DNA of 64,000 bases, from contig NZ_CP042819.1 in the NCBI RefSeq assembly GCF_008065155.1, forward strand, positions 2,734,922 to 2,798,921, given 5' to 3'. This document shows, piece by piece, positions 27,887 through 36,632 of the stretch. Numbering within the stretch: position 1 is the first letter of the stretch; each line of letters opens with the position of its first letter. The notes under the pieces are model-generated. The model did not search any database, was not told the origin of the DNA, and saw only the letters and a list, made by a program, of their open reading frames with translations. Source of the stretch: Octadecabacter sp. SW4. Its GTDB lineage: Bacteria > Pseudomonadota > Alphaproteobacteria > Rhodobacterales > Rhodobacteraceae. A program made the position numbers and the translations under genes.

Positions 27887-28804
27887 ATGCAAATTTACCT
27901 TCCCATTGCCGAAGTATCGGTCAACGCCTTCCTCCTGTTGGGGTTGGGCGGTATGGTCGGGATTTTGTCGGGCATGTTTGGCGTGGGCGGCGGCTTTCTG
28001 ATGACGCCGCTGTTGTTCTTTATCGGCATCCCCCCGGCCGTGGCCGTTGCAACCGAAGCAAACCAGATCGTTGCATCGTCCTTTTCCGGTGTGCTGGCAC
28101 ATCTCAAACGCAAAACCGTTGATCTGCGAATGGGCACGGTGTTGCTGATAGGCGGGCTTGTCGGCGCGGCCCTTGGGGTTGTCGTGTTCAATTACCTCAG
28201 GTCGCTTGGCCAAGTCGATTTGCTGGTAAAATTAAGCTATGTGCTGTTTCTTGGCATCGTTGGCGGGCTGATGTTTCTGGAAAGCCTGCGCGCGATCCGG
28301 CGCAGCAAAAAGACGGGCGCGGCCCCGGTCCGGCGCAAGCACACATGGGTGCATTCGCTGCCGTTCAAGATGAAGTTCCGCGTGTCGGGGCTTTATATCT
28401 CGGTGATTCCGCCACTGATCGTCGGGGTTTTGGTGGGTATCCTTGCAGCGATCATGGGTGTCGGTGGCGGCTTTATCATGGTTCCCGCAATGATCTATTT
28501 GCTGGGCATGCCCACCAAGGTTGTTGTCGGCACCTCGCTGTTCCAGATCATTTTCGTCACCGCCTTCACCACCCTGCTGCACGCAACGACCAACTTTACC
28601 GTCGATATGGCACTGGCGGTACTGTTGCTGATCGGCGGCGTGATTGGCGCGCAGATCGGCACGCGCATCGGCACACGCATGAAAGCCGAACAGCTGCGTA
28701 TCCTGCTGGCGATCATGGTGCTGGCGGTCTGCGGCAAGCTGGCGTTTGATCTGCTGGTCATGCCATCGGAGCTTTATTCCATTGGCGAAAGCGAGCATTC
28801 ATGA
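27887..28804 (+). CDS. TauE/SafE-family sulfite/organosulfur exporter-like permease
   Basis: A 305-residue membrane protein with two TauE/SafE repeats, each beginning with a near-identical loop (GMFGVGGGFLMTPLL about residue 30 and AIMGVGGGFIMVPAM about 190), and about 8-9 membrane segments. Members are proposed to export sulfite, sulfoacetate or related anions. Its TGA overlaps the ATG of the TIGR02186-type gene downstream. In this window the likely sulfite source is Xsc at 54.6 kb, but the link is inferred only. Confidence 0.88.
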   Translation: MQIYLPIAEVSVNAFLLLGLGGMVGILSGMFGVGGGFLMTPLLFFIGIPPAVAVATEANQIVASSFSGVLAHLKRKTVDLRMGTVLLIGGLVGAALGVVVFNYLRSLGQVDLLVKLSYVLFLGIVGGLMFLESLRAIRRSKKTGAAPVRRKHTWVHSLPFKMKFRVSGLYISVIPPLIVGVLVGILAAIMGVGGGFIMVPAMIYLLGMPTKVVVGTSLFQIIFVTAFTTLLHATTNFTVDMALAVLLLIGGVIGAQIGTRIGTRMKAEQLRILLAIMVLAVCGKLAFDLLVMPSELYSIGESEHS

Positions 28805-29556
28805 TCCGGCTTGTCGCCCTTTTGATTGTGCTTGCTCTGCCCGCCAAGGCCGAAGAAGTCGTGCTGGGTCTTAGCAAAGACGCCGTTGCAATCACGGCAA
28901 CATTTGACGGCTCGGACATTTTGCTGTTTGGCGCGGTCAAACGCGAAAGCCCGATCGATCTGGCAAGCGACCTTGAGGTCATCATCACCATCGCCGGGCC
29001 GACTGTCCCTGTCACGGTCCGCCGCAAGGAACGCCGCCTGGGCATTTGGGTCAATACCGATGTCGTAGAAATTGACGCGGCCCCGTCTTTCTATGCCGTC
29101 GCGACCACTGCCCCCCTGCGCGAAATCCTGACCGACGTCGAAGACCTGCGCTACAAGATCAGCATCCCGCGCGCGATCCGGTCTGTCGGCGCGCCGATGG
29201 GCGTGACAGATTCCGAAAATTTTACGACCGCGTTGATCCGCATCCGCGCGGGCAACGACCTATATCAGGTCCGCGAAGGCATGGTCGACCTTGAAGAAAG
29301 CACGCTGTTCAGCGCCGCGTTCCGCCTGCCAGCCAACCTTACCGAGGGCGACTATAACGCCCAGATTTACCTGACCCGCAACGGGATCGTCGTTGACGAA
29401 TATGAAACGGTGATTCCCGTCAAGAAAGTCGGGCTGGAACGCTGGCTCTTTAACCTCGCCCATGAAAAACCGCTGATCTACGGCCTGATGTCGCTTGCGA
29501 TCGCCATCGCGGCGGGCTGGGGGGCCTCGGCGATCTTTACGGCACTGCGCCGCTAA
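28801..29556 (+). CDS. TIGR02186-family membrane-anchored protein
   Basis: A 251-residue protein: signal peptide (RLVALLIVLALPAKA-E), an extracytoplasmic beta-rich domain starting EVVLGLSKDAVAITATFDGSD, and a C-terminal membrane helix (YGLMSLAIAIAAGWGASAIF). This matches the TIGR02186 family, commonly encoded next to TauE/SafE permeases in alphaproteobacteria. It starts inside the stop of the TauE gene (ATGA), so it is probably an obligate partner of the permease. The biochemical role is unknown. Confidence 0.85.
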   Translation: MIRLVALLIVLALPAKAEEVVLGLSKDAVAITATFDGSDILLFGAVKRESPIDLASDLEVIITIAGPTVPVTVRRKERRLGIWVNTDVVEIDAAPSFYAVATTAPLREILTDVEDLRYKISIPRAIRSVGAPMGVTDSENFTTALIRIRAGNDLYQVREGMVDLEESTLFSAAFRLPANLTEGDYNAQIYLTRNGIVVDEYETVIPVKKVGLERWLFNLAHEKPLIYGLMSLAIAIAAGWGASAIFTALRR

Positions 29557-30266
29557 CCCCGCCCGATATAGGGCATCTTGGTCGCCATGATCGTCTGAAA
29601 CTGCACGTTGGCCTCGGGCGACAATTGCGCCATGCGCAGCACTGCATCGGCCACCAGCCCCACATCCATCGTCGCCATTCCGGGCTGCGATTTTGCCAGC
29701 TCTGCCACCATATCCGTTCGGGCATTGCCAATGTCAATCTGGCCGCAGGCAATATCAAACGGACGGCCATCCAGCGAGAGCGTCTTGGTCAACCCCGTCA
29801 CCCCGTGTTTCGTCGTGGTATAGGTCACCGAACCCTCGCGCGGGACATGGGCGCTGATTGATCCATTGTTGATGATCCGCCCCCCTTGCGGCGACTGGCG
29901 ACGCATCTGGCCAAACGCCGCCCGCGCGCACAGAAACATGCCCGTCAGATTGACGGCCACCGCACGGGTCCAATCGGCAACGGGAATGTCATCAATCGGG
30001 GCGGCAGGCGTAAAAATACCGGCGTTATTGAACAACACATCAAGGCGGCCCGCCTTGGCCGCGAAGGTATCGAACGCCTGCGCAACCGCGCCCTCGTCCG
30101 TCACGTCGCAGGGCAGGACGACGGCGCCGTCGTGCCCCTGCGCGACCTCTTGCAGCAAAGCGGCGCGGCGCGCGATCAACCCCACACGCCAGCCCGCTGC
30201 CAGAAAGGCCTGCGCGCAGGCACGGCCAATCCCGCCGCTGGCACCCGTGATCATGATGCTTTTCAT
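29553..30266 (-). CDS. SDR-family oxidoreductase
   Basis: A 237-residue short-chain dehydrogenase: nucleotide motif TGASGGIGRACAQAF at the N-terminus, LFNNAGIF, a Ser in INNGSISAH and the catalytic YTTTK pair (YxxxK). NAD(P)-dependent; the substrate is not predictable. It is convergent to the TIGR02186 gene and overlaps it by 4 bp. Its start overlaps the helicase stop on the same strand (ATGA), so the two are co-transcribed. Confidence 0.9.
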   Translation of the reverse strand: MKSIMITGASGGIGRACAQAFLAAGWRVGLIARRAALLQEVAQGHDGAVVLPCDVTDEGAVAQAFDTFAAKAGRLDVLFNNAGIFTPAAPIDDIPVADWTRAVAVNLTGMFLCARAAFGQMRRQSPQGGRIINNGSISAHVPREGSVTYTTTKHGVTGLTKTLSLDGRPFDIACGQIDIGNARTDMVAELAKSQPGMATMDVGLVADAVLRMAQLSPEANVQFQTIMATKMPYIGRG

Positions 30267-31795
30267 TCGGCGTCCCGTTCAAGTTCCAACGGCACCGGGT
30301 CAACGCGCAAATCTTCGGTGCCAAGCGTCCCGCTGGGCCGCGCAAGACGATTGCGAACGACCCAGCGCAACTGCGTTTCTGCTCGCGTGATCGCCACATA
30401 GGCGAGGCGTTTCCACAGCTGCGTGCCCGCCTCCATCCGGCCCATGCGGCTGGCGATCTGGATGTCGGGCGCAAAGACCTGCACGGTATCCCATTGCGAA
30501 CCCTGCGCCTTGTGGATCGTCACCGCCGCACCGTGCAAGAACGTGGCCCCCATGCGGGCGGCAAAGGGGATGAAGGGTTCTTCGTCGCCCTCGTGTTCGA
30601 TCTTGACGATGGACGCGGCACTGACCTGTGGATCTTCGGCCCCCATCACGTGCAGGCGCGAGAACCCCGGCTTGCGCCCCGGCCCCAGATAGATCACCTG
30701 CGCGCCTTTGATCAGGCCGCGCGCCTCAAGGTCCAGGCGTTTCTTGCGGTGCTTCATCGGCAGTTCGATCCCGTCGCAGATCAGCGGCTCGCCTTCCAGC
30801 AATTCATCCTCGGGCGCACCAAAGGCGGCCCGAAACGCATGGATCAGCTTGATCCGCGTGGCGTTGCGCCAGACCAGACAGGGCGAGCGCGCCATAAGAT
30901 CACTTTCGACCCGCTGCGCCATCACAACGCGTTCGTCGCGGGCGGCGGCATCGGCGATCATCTGTTCGAACTGGTGAAATTCCAGCGCCGGATCGCCCAG
31001 CGCATGGGCCAGATCAAGGATCGGATTATCCGCATCCTGACGGTGAATACGGTTCAGGACCAGCTTGCGGTTGTCCGGCAGACTATCGAAAACCATCGCC
31101 CCGCCTTCACCTTTGACGGGGGGCAATTGTGCAGGGTCGCCAAACAACAGCAGGGTCGGGAAAATCTCGGTCAGATCCTCGAATTGTTTGGCGTCCAGCA
31201 TCGAGCTTTCGTCAACCAGGCCGATATCCAAAGGCTCCTCGCGGCGCTTCCATCCGGTGATGAAATCACTGCCGCGCAGGCCCGCCGCCGCCAACGCCGC
31301 CGGCACCGATGTGTTCGCCTGGTAAGACGCCCAGGCACGATCCAGCGCCACATCTGTCAGCCCCTCGATCTCGGGGCGGTCGCCTTGACCGGCCAGCCAT
31401 TCGGCGACCTTTTCAAATTCGGGGTCATAGACGGGGGTATACAGGATCCGGTGGATCGTCGTCGCAGGCACGCCGCGATTGCGCAAAACGCTGGCCGCCT
31501 TGTTCGTCGGCGCCAGAATGGCCAGCGTGCGGCGATCCTTGCGCCTGCGCCCTTCCCAATCGCCCGACACCACATCGACGCCTGCATCGCGCAGCGCCTT
31601 GAACAGTTCCGCCAGCAGCAGCGTCTTGCCCGAACCCGCCTTGCCAACCACGGCCATCACAGACGAGGCCGGATCACCCGCAGGCGGCATCAGCAAGTGG
31701 TCATCCAGATCGATTCCAGAGCCGCGCAGCGTTTCAGCAATGCTATCCCAGGCTTCGGCCTGATCGTGCGAAAATGTGAGTGCGGGCAGTGACAT
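30263..31795 (-). CDS. RecD-like ATP-dependent DNA helicase (AAA family)
   Basis: A 510-residue SF1 helicase-like protein: Walker A GKAGSGKTLL (about residue 53), LAPTNKAASVLRNRG (motif Ia), GLVDESSML (Walker B), LLFGDPAQLPPV (motif III), then the C-terminal UvrD-type motif IHKAQGSQWD and YVAITRAETQLRWV. It is shorter than RecD2 and lacks the N-terminal extension. It is related to conjugative relaxase helicases and Dda-type enzymes. The cellular role is not established. Confidence 0.87.
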   Translation of the reverse strand: MSLPALTFSHDQAEAWDSIAETLRGSGIDLDDHLLMPPAGDPASSVMAVVGKAGSGKTLLLAELFKALRDAGVDVVSGDWEGRRRKDRRTLAILAPTNKAASVLRNRGVPATTIHRILYTPVYDPEFEKVAEWLAGQGDRPEIEGLTDVALDRAWASYQANTSVPAALAAAGLRGSDFITGWKRREEPLDIGLVDESSMLDAKQFEDLTEIFPTLLLFGDPAQLPPVKGEGGAMVFDSLPDNRKLVLNRIHRQDADNPILDLAHALGDPALEFHQFEQMIADAAARDERVVMAQRVESDLMARSPCLVWRNATRIKLIHAFRAAFGAPEDELLEGEPLICDGIELPMKHRKKRLDLEARGLIKGAQVIYLGPGRKPGFSRLHVMGAEDPQVSAASIVKIEHEGDEEPFIPFAARMGATFLHGAAVTIHKAQGSQWDTVQVFAPDIQIASRMGRMEAGTQLWKRLAYVAITRAETQLRWVVRNRLARPSGTLGTEDLRVDPVPLELERDAE

Positions 31796-31834
31796 GGCGT
31801 GACCCTACAGCGCAGGCGCGGCGCGTGCCAGAGG

Positions 31835-32470
31835 TCACGCAGCCTGTTGCGATATCCGTGGTGAATGGCCAAAGGCGCGGGCAAACCAGTGTTCCGACAA
31901 GGCCGAGGAAATGCCTGCACGTTGCAAGACCCGCGCGCGTGCGGCGGGGGCATATTCCCAAAGGCCGACGCTGATTTTGTCGCGCCCCGCGCCGCTGCTG
32001 CCCAGCACGGTCGGCGAGGATCCGATCATGCGATAGATCCGCACCATGCGGGCGTCAAACACCCCGACAAAATGCGTCAAGGAGAACCCGCGCATCAGCT
32101 CCCCCCCTGCCAACATCAACGCGCCCGCGACCTGTGGTGCCGCACCGCGCGCCAGACAAAACCGGGTGCATTCCCAGATCAGCGGACTGGTGATATCTGT
32201 GCCTTGGGTCAGTTCATCAAAGTGGTCGCGCACCATCGTCTGACCCGTGGTTGGCAAGAACCGCATCGACCCGCCGTGCAACCCGTCGCGGCGCTGCCAG
32301 ATGACGTAAAGCGGGTTCAGGGCGTCATATGCATCCCGTTCCCAGCCCTGTTCATCCACCTGCATTTCCCACCCCAGACGGTGTGCAAATTGGTCGGCGC
32401 GGTCACGAAACATCGACGCGCGCAGGGCCGGATAATCCTTCAGTTGGTCAGCATAAAGATAACGCAGCAT
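31835..32470 (-). CDS. Acyl-homoserine-lactone synthase (LuxI family)
   Basis: A 211-residue LuxI homologue. The conserved LuxI residues fall at Arg24, Phe28, Trp34, Asp46, Asp49, Arg70, Phe84, Glu100 and Arg103, the invariant set of AHL synthases. It makes an N-acyl-homoserine lactone from an acyl-ACP and S-adenosylmethionine. The start ATG at 32470 matches the family N-terminus (MLRYLYADQL); an open frame further upstream is ignored. It is downstream of and on the same strand as the luxR homologue. Confidence 0.93.
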   Translation of the reverse strand: MLRYLYADQLKDYPALRASMFRDRADQFAHRLGWEMQVDEQGWERDAYDALNPLYVIWQRRDGLHGGSMRFLPTTGQTMVRDHFDELTQGTDITSPLIWECTRFCLARGAAPQVAGALMLAGGELMRGFSLTHFVGVFDARMVRIYRMIGSSPTVLGSSGAGRDKISVGLWEYAPAARARVLQRAGISSALSEHWFARAFGHSPRISQQAA

Positions 32471-32533
32471 CCTGTTCCCCTTTGCGACTTGCAACGGGGG
32501 CACGTTAGGATTGCCATGGTTAACGCAACGAAA

Positions 32534-32551
32534 ACCGACCGTGACGGTGGT
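32534..32551 (-). terminator. Possible weak terminator between luxR and luxI
   Basis: On the minus strand, an imperfect stem (ACCACCGT with ACGGTCGGT, one mismatch) is followed by TTTTC. It sits just after the luxR stop codon and would allow only partial read-through into luxI. Confidence 0.4.
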
Positions 32552-33352
32552 CTACTCGGCGGCTTCGCGCGGCGGAATCGTGCCTTTGCCGGGCCATGCG
32601 CCAGCGGCGGCGCGGGCTGATCCACCCACCACGATCATCCCTTCGGACATGGCGCGCGCAACCGCATGCGTCGTGTTGATTGCGCCCAGTTTGAAGCGCG
32701 CACTTTCGATATAGGCGCGCAGGGTATGTTCCGAGATCGACAGCATCTCCGCGACCTGCGCACGCGCATATCCCATCGCCAGAAAGGTCAAGGCGTCTAC
32801 CTCGCGCGGGGACAACGGTTTGGTCGGTTCGGGCGCGCGGTGCTTTTCAAACTCAAGCGCCTTTTTGTTGAAATAATGCGCAATCAGGATCAGGTCGCGC
32901 TGATAATCCTGGGTAAAGCGCGCCCAGTCATCGTCACTGGCATTGGTCGATACAGAAAACAGTGCAAACTGCCCGTTCGGGCCGCGCACGGGCACCGAAA
33001 ATCCCTGATTGCCGACGCCATGCGCAATCGCATCGCGCTGGAATGCCTGCGCCTGTTTTGATGACCAATCAAGCCGCTTCCATTCCACCGGATGAAACCG
33101 CTGGAAGCAGCCAAGGACCACAGGATCAACCCGCAGGTATTCGCGATCAAGGTAGTGCTGGATCCAGACCGGATCATAGGTGCCGCAGCCGTATTGTTCG
33201 CCATCGGCGCTGACCCAGTGATAGACGATGTGATCGACACCAAAAAGGTCGCGCAGGGCGAATGTCAGGCCCTGAACATCGTCAAGCCCGCGGGCCTGTT
33301 CCAGTCTCTCCAGAAAGTTGTCCAGCTTCAGCGCCGTCACCAACCACCGCAA
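32552..33352 (-). CDS. LuxR-family quorum-sensing regulator (autoinducer-binding)
   Basis: A 266-residue regulator with an N-terminal autoinducer domain (about 20-170, including CGTYDPVWIQHYLDREYLRV and DPVV, the conserved W-Y-D-P set) and a C-terminal LuxR helix-turn-helix (LSPREVDALTFLAMGYARAQ, VAEMLSISEHTL). It presumably senses the AHL made by the adjacent LuxI. No ATG fits; TTG 33352 has AAGGGA seven bases upstream, with TTG 33343 and GTG 33340 as alternatives. A 40-residue C-terminal tail after the HTH is unusual. Confidence 0.9.
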   Translation of the reverse strand: MRWLVTALKLDNFLERLEQARGLDDVQGLTFALRDLFGVDHIVYHWVSADGEQYGCGTYDPVWIQHYLDREYLRVDPVVLGCFQRFHPVEWKRLDWSSKQAQAFQRDAIAHGVGNQGFSVPVRGPNGQFALFSVSTNASDDDWARFTQDYQRDLILIAHYFNKKALEFEKHRAPEPTKPLSPREVDALTFLAMGYARAQVAEMLSISEHTLRAYIESARFKLGAINTTHAVARAMSEGMIVVGGSARAAAGAWPGKGTIPPREAAE

Positions 33353-33497
33353 GCGGTGTTCCCTTGGTCAACGGCGCGATTTCGGCCTGCGCAACACGCG
33401 CAGTCAGCACAAGTTGATCCGCCAACAGCGGCAGATCATTCTTTTGCGCAAAAGCTTGCAGGTCCGATAATACGTCGATGATCCACTTCTGTCCCAT
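33282..33497 (-). CDS. Small protein of unknown function upstream of and overlapping luxR
   Basis: A 71-residue frame (MGQKWIIDVLSDLQAFAQKN) with a strong GAGGAG ribosome site just upstream of its ATG. It ends 71 bp inside the luxR gene in a different frame. The first about 45 residues are amphipathic and look protein-coding; the tail overlapping luxR looks less so. No known domain is recognised. It may be a leader coupling translation to luxR. Confidence 0.55.
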   Translation of the reverse strand: MGQKWIIDVLSDLQAFAQKNDLPLLADQLVLTARVAQAEIAPLTKGTPLAVVGDGAEAGQLSGETGTGPRA

Positions 33498-33627
33498 TGG
33501 CCAGTCTCCTCAAGAGAAGTTAATGATTGGTTAACAACCTATGGTAGCATTGCAGGATTAACGAAACATATCCACCAATTCGGACCCGCCATTTATGGGG
33601 AGGGGATGACGCGCCAACCTTTTGAAA

Positions 33628-33664
33628 CAAAAAAGGGCGCGACCCCCATGCAGGTCGCACCCTT
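33628..33664 (-). terminator. Rho-independent terminator of ccrA
   Basis: On the minus strand, a 12-bp stem with one G-U pair (33633-33644 with 33653-33664) is followed by a run of six T. It lies 25 bp beyond the ccrA stop codon. Confidence 0.85.
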
Positions 33665-33689
33665 AGTTTTACCGAATCGACAGGTGCGC

Positions 33690-34991
33690 CTAGCGCGGAC
33701 CGGCGTCCACCGCGTCTTCAAGCGTGCGCAAACCGGTTTTCGGAGACTGGACCAGCACGGCCATATTACCGGGTTTATGTTCGTTCTTGCGCATCTTGGT
33801 GTGGGCGGCGGGGATGTCATCCCAGCCAAACACCTCGGACATGCAGGGATCAAGGCGGCGCTCGATCATCAGGCGGTTTGCCGATGCGGCCTGCTTGAGA
33901 TGGGCAAAGTGGCTGCCCTGAAGACGTTTCTGATGCATCCACATGTAACGCACATCAAACGTGCAGTTGAATCCCGAGGTGCCGGCACAGATCACGACCA
34001 TGCCACCCTTTTTGCAGACCAGCGTAGACACGGGGAACGTGGCCTCGCCGGGGTGTTCGAACACCATATCGACGTTGTTGCCCTTGCCGGTGATTTCCCA
34101 GATCGCCTTGCCGAACTTGCGCGCCTCTTTCAGCCAGTCATTGTATTGCGGCGTGTTCACGGTCGGCAGTTGGCCCCAACAGTTGAAATCCTTGCGATTG
34201 ATCACACCCTTGGCGCCAAGTCCCATGACAAACTCGCGCTTGTCCTCCTCGGAAATGACACCAATCGCATTGGCCCCTGCCGTGTTGATCAACTGGATCG
34301 CATATGATCCCAAACCACCGGACGCGCCCCAGACCAGCACGTTCTGGCCAGGCTTGAGGTCATGCGGTTCATGGCCAAACAGCATCCGGTAGGCCGTGGC
34401 GAGGGTCAGCGTATAACACGCGCTTTCTTCCCATGTCAGGTGCTTGGGACGGTGCATCAATTGCTGCGCTTGCACACATGTGAACTGCGCAAACGACCCA
34501 TCCGGCGTTTCATAGCCCCAAATCCGCTGGCTTTCGGAAAACATCGGATCGCCACCGTTGCATTCCTCGTCGTCGCCATCGTCCTGATTGCAGTGAATGA
34601 CCACCTCATCGCCAACCTTCCAGCGTTTGACCTTGTCACCCACGGCCCAGACAATGCCGGCCGCGTCGGACCCGGCGATGTGGTAATCGGCCTTGTGCAC
34701 ATCAAAGGGGCTGATCGGGATGCCAAGACCGGCCCAAACGCCATTGTAATTCACACCTGCAGCCATCACGAGAACAAGAACTTCGTGGCTGTCGGGTTGT
34801 TTCACATCGACCACTTCGACCTGAAACGCCTGATCAGGTTCACCGTGGCGTTCACGGCGGATCGTCCATGCATACATCTGCGCGGGAACATAACCCATTG
34901 GCGGCATTTCACCGACTTCATACAGGTCTTTTTCGGGCGCGGAATAGGTTGCGACTTCAGCGGTCTGATCAAGGGCCATCTTGGTCTCCAT
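33690..34991 (-). CDS. ccrA: Crotonyl-CoA carboxylase/reductase
   Basis: A 433-residue MDR-superfamily enzyme with the CCR signature: SDAAGIVWAVGDKVKRWKVG, GDEVVIHCNQDDGDDEECNG, LVWGASGGLGSYAIQLINTAG and FEHPGEATFPVST. CCR reductively carboxylates crotonyl-CoA to ethylmalonyl-CoA with NADPH and CO2, the key step of the ethylmalonyl-CoA pathway for acetyl-CoA assimilation. The mutase of the same pathway (ecm) is two genes away. An ATG four codons downstream is an alternative start. A strong terminator follows. Confidence 0.96.
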   Translation of the reverse strand: METKMALDQTAEVATYSAPEKDLYEVGEMPPMGYVPAQMYAWTIRRERHGEPDQAFQVEVVDVKQPDSHEVLVLVMAAGVNYNGVWAGLGIPISPFDVHKADYHIAGSDAAGIVWAVGDKVKRWKVGDEVVIHCNQDDGDDEECNGGDPMFSESQRIWGYETPDGSFAQFTCVQAQQLMHRPKHLTWEESACYTLTLATAYRMLFGHEPHDLKPGQNVLVWGASGGLGSYAIQLINTAGANAIGVISEEDKREFVMGLGAKGVINRKDFNCWGQLPTVNTPQYNDWLKEARKFGKAIWEITGKGNNVDMVFEHPGEATFPVSTLVCKKGGMVVICAGTSGFNCTFDVRYMWMHQKRLQGSHFAHLKQAASANRLMIERRLDPCMSEVFGWDDIPAAHTKMRKNEHKPGNMAVLVQSPKTGLRTLEDAVDAGPR

Positions 34992-35110
34992 CGGTTTCGG
35001 GTCCTGTATTCAGGCGATGCGCGCTGCACCGCAGAATCGTTGCGTTCACCTATGCTTAGCAAGTCACTTCGCAAGATTGCAATCCCAAATGGCCACTTTT
35101 TGTAATTTTA

Positions 35111-36496
35111 TTACTTTGCCGATGCAGAAATTTCGGGTATTTTTGCTGCGGGTGCATCAAAATGCGCCGCGATCGATGCGGCGTAATATTCCAGAACATC
35201 ATGCGATTCAGCGGGAACCTGCAAATCGTCGCCGATAAGGCCGCGTTGACGCAACCGCGCCAGCCCATCCGCGATCACCTTATCCAACCCGCGCCTTGGC
35301 AAGGGCGCATCGGTGCTGGCAAGCGCGGCCAGATCGGCCTGCACCCTGGCACGTAAATCGTCAGCATCCGTCACGCCAGCCAGCAAGACCCGCGCCACCA
35401 GCGGCACAGGCAACACCGGCATCGCGCGGCGAATACGCGCCATCAACTCGTGGCCCACGGCCTCGGTCTGGTCGCCCTCGCGGTCTTGCATGAAATCGGC
35501 CAGCGCCAAGGGCTCTCCGAAACTGACCGACGCCGTGCCAAATTTGTCGAACCGGCCCGTGATCCGCTGCCAGAGATGCGACAGCACCGCGCGACAAACC
35601 GTGGACAAGGGCGGACGGAACCGGCGCACACCCGATTTGTCGGCGGCAATCAGGAAACGATCCTCAAGCACCCGATCATAGTTCAAGGCGACGGGGACAA
35701 AGATCACCTCGCGCCCGTCCGGTTTGAAATCCGACACGATATAGTTAAGCAACCCAAGGCGCGGTTCAGACACCGCACCGGTCAAACTTAGCCCGCCTTC
35801 GGGGAACACGGCCTGCGTCACCCCGCCCGCCGTTGCCATCTGCACATACCGCGCAAGCACCTTGCGATAAAGCGCACCGCGCGATTTGCGGCGGATGAAG
35901 TAGGCACCCATCATGCGAATGACAGCCGACAGCGGCCAGACCCGCGCCCATTCGCCCACCGCATAGGACAGGGCCGACGCCCGCGACACCAGATAGGTAA
36001 CCAGCATGTAATCCATATTGCTGCGATGATTCATGACAAAGATGATCGCCGCATCAGGGTTCATCCCCTCAAGCTGTGCGCGGTCAAACACGCCTAACCG
36101 GATACGATAAAGCGACCGCGACAACCAGCGCGTCAGTCGCGTGCCAAAGGTAAAATAGGCCGTGGCGGAAAATGACGGTACGATTTCACGGGCATAGCTG
36201 CGCGCCTTTTCAAAGGCCACATTTTCGGGGATGCCTTCCTTGCGGGCGTATTCACCGATTTCCAGCACGACCTCGGCGTCATAGATCAACCGCTGGATCA
36301 TGTCGTAACGGCGCGCCAGCTTGAAGGGTTCAATCGGGCGGGGCAGGCGCGCATTGACCTTGGCGATGACGCGTTCGGCACGGCGTCGGAAAAACCAGCG
36401 CACGGATGGGAACAGGAAATGCGACGCAAACGTCACCGCTGCAAACAGCACGATCAGGATCAAGAGCCATAACGGCAGTTGCACGGTTTGCGTCAT
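35111..36496 (-). CDS. Glycerol-3-phosphate/lysophosphatidate acyltransferase-like protein
   Basis: A 461-residue protein with an N-terminal membrane helix (LPLWLLILIVLFAAVTFASH) and an acyltransferase core bearing the HX4D motif NHRSNMDY and the FPEGG motif (VFPEGGLSLTG). It belongs to the PlsB/PlsC superfamily that acylates glycerol 3-phosphate or its mono-acyl form for phospholipid synthesis. It lies between ccrA and ecm, an arrangement common in this group. No phospholipid genes are adjacent. Confidence 0.85.
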   Translation of the reverse strand: MTQTVQLPLWLLILIVLFAAVTFASHFLFPSVRWFFRRRAERVIAKVNARLPRPIEPFKLARRYDMIQRLIYDAEVVLEIGEYARKEGIPENVAFEKARSYAREIVPSFSATAYFTFGTRLTRWLSRSLYRIRLGVFDRAQLEGMNPDAAIIFVMNHRSNMDYMLVTYLVSRASALSYAVGEWARVWPLSAVIRMMGAYFIRRKSRGALYRKVLARYVQMATAGGVTQAVFPEGGLSLTGAVSEPRLGLLNYIVSDFKPDGREVIFVPVALNYDRVLEDRFLIAADKSGVRRFRPPLSTVCRAVLSHLWQRITGRFDKFGTASVSFGEPLALADFMQDREGDQTEAVGHELMARIRRAMPVLPVPLVARVLLAGVTDADDLRARVQADLAALASTDAPLPRRGLDKVIADGLARLRQRGLIGDDLQVPAESHDVLEYYAASIAAHFDAPAAKIPEISASAK

Positions 36497-36632
36497 GGCA
36501 TGACCTTACAGTGTTCTGCGCTGCCGTAAATCCACCCATGCCGCAATGCAGCGAATTGACAAGGTCATAAAGTGTCGATTATCCATGACTTTGAGAAATA
36601 AAATTACCGAACCTGATTCAAGAGGCCGCCCG

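Noticed and set aside
30494-31792. Open frame antisense to the RecD-like helicase
   Set aside because: No recognisable domain and unusual composition; the sense strand holds helicase motifs.
32471-32551. A lux box upstream of luxI
   Set aside because: No palindrome close to known lux boxes was found; the only dyad there is better explained as a hairpin after luxR.
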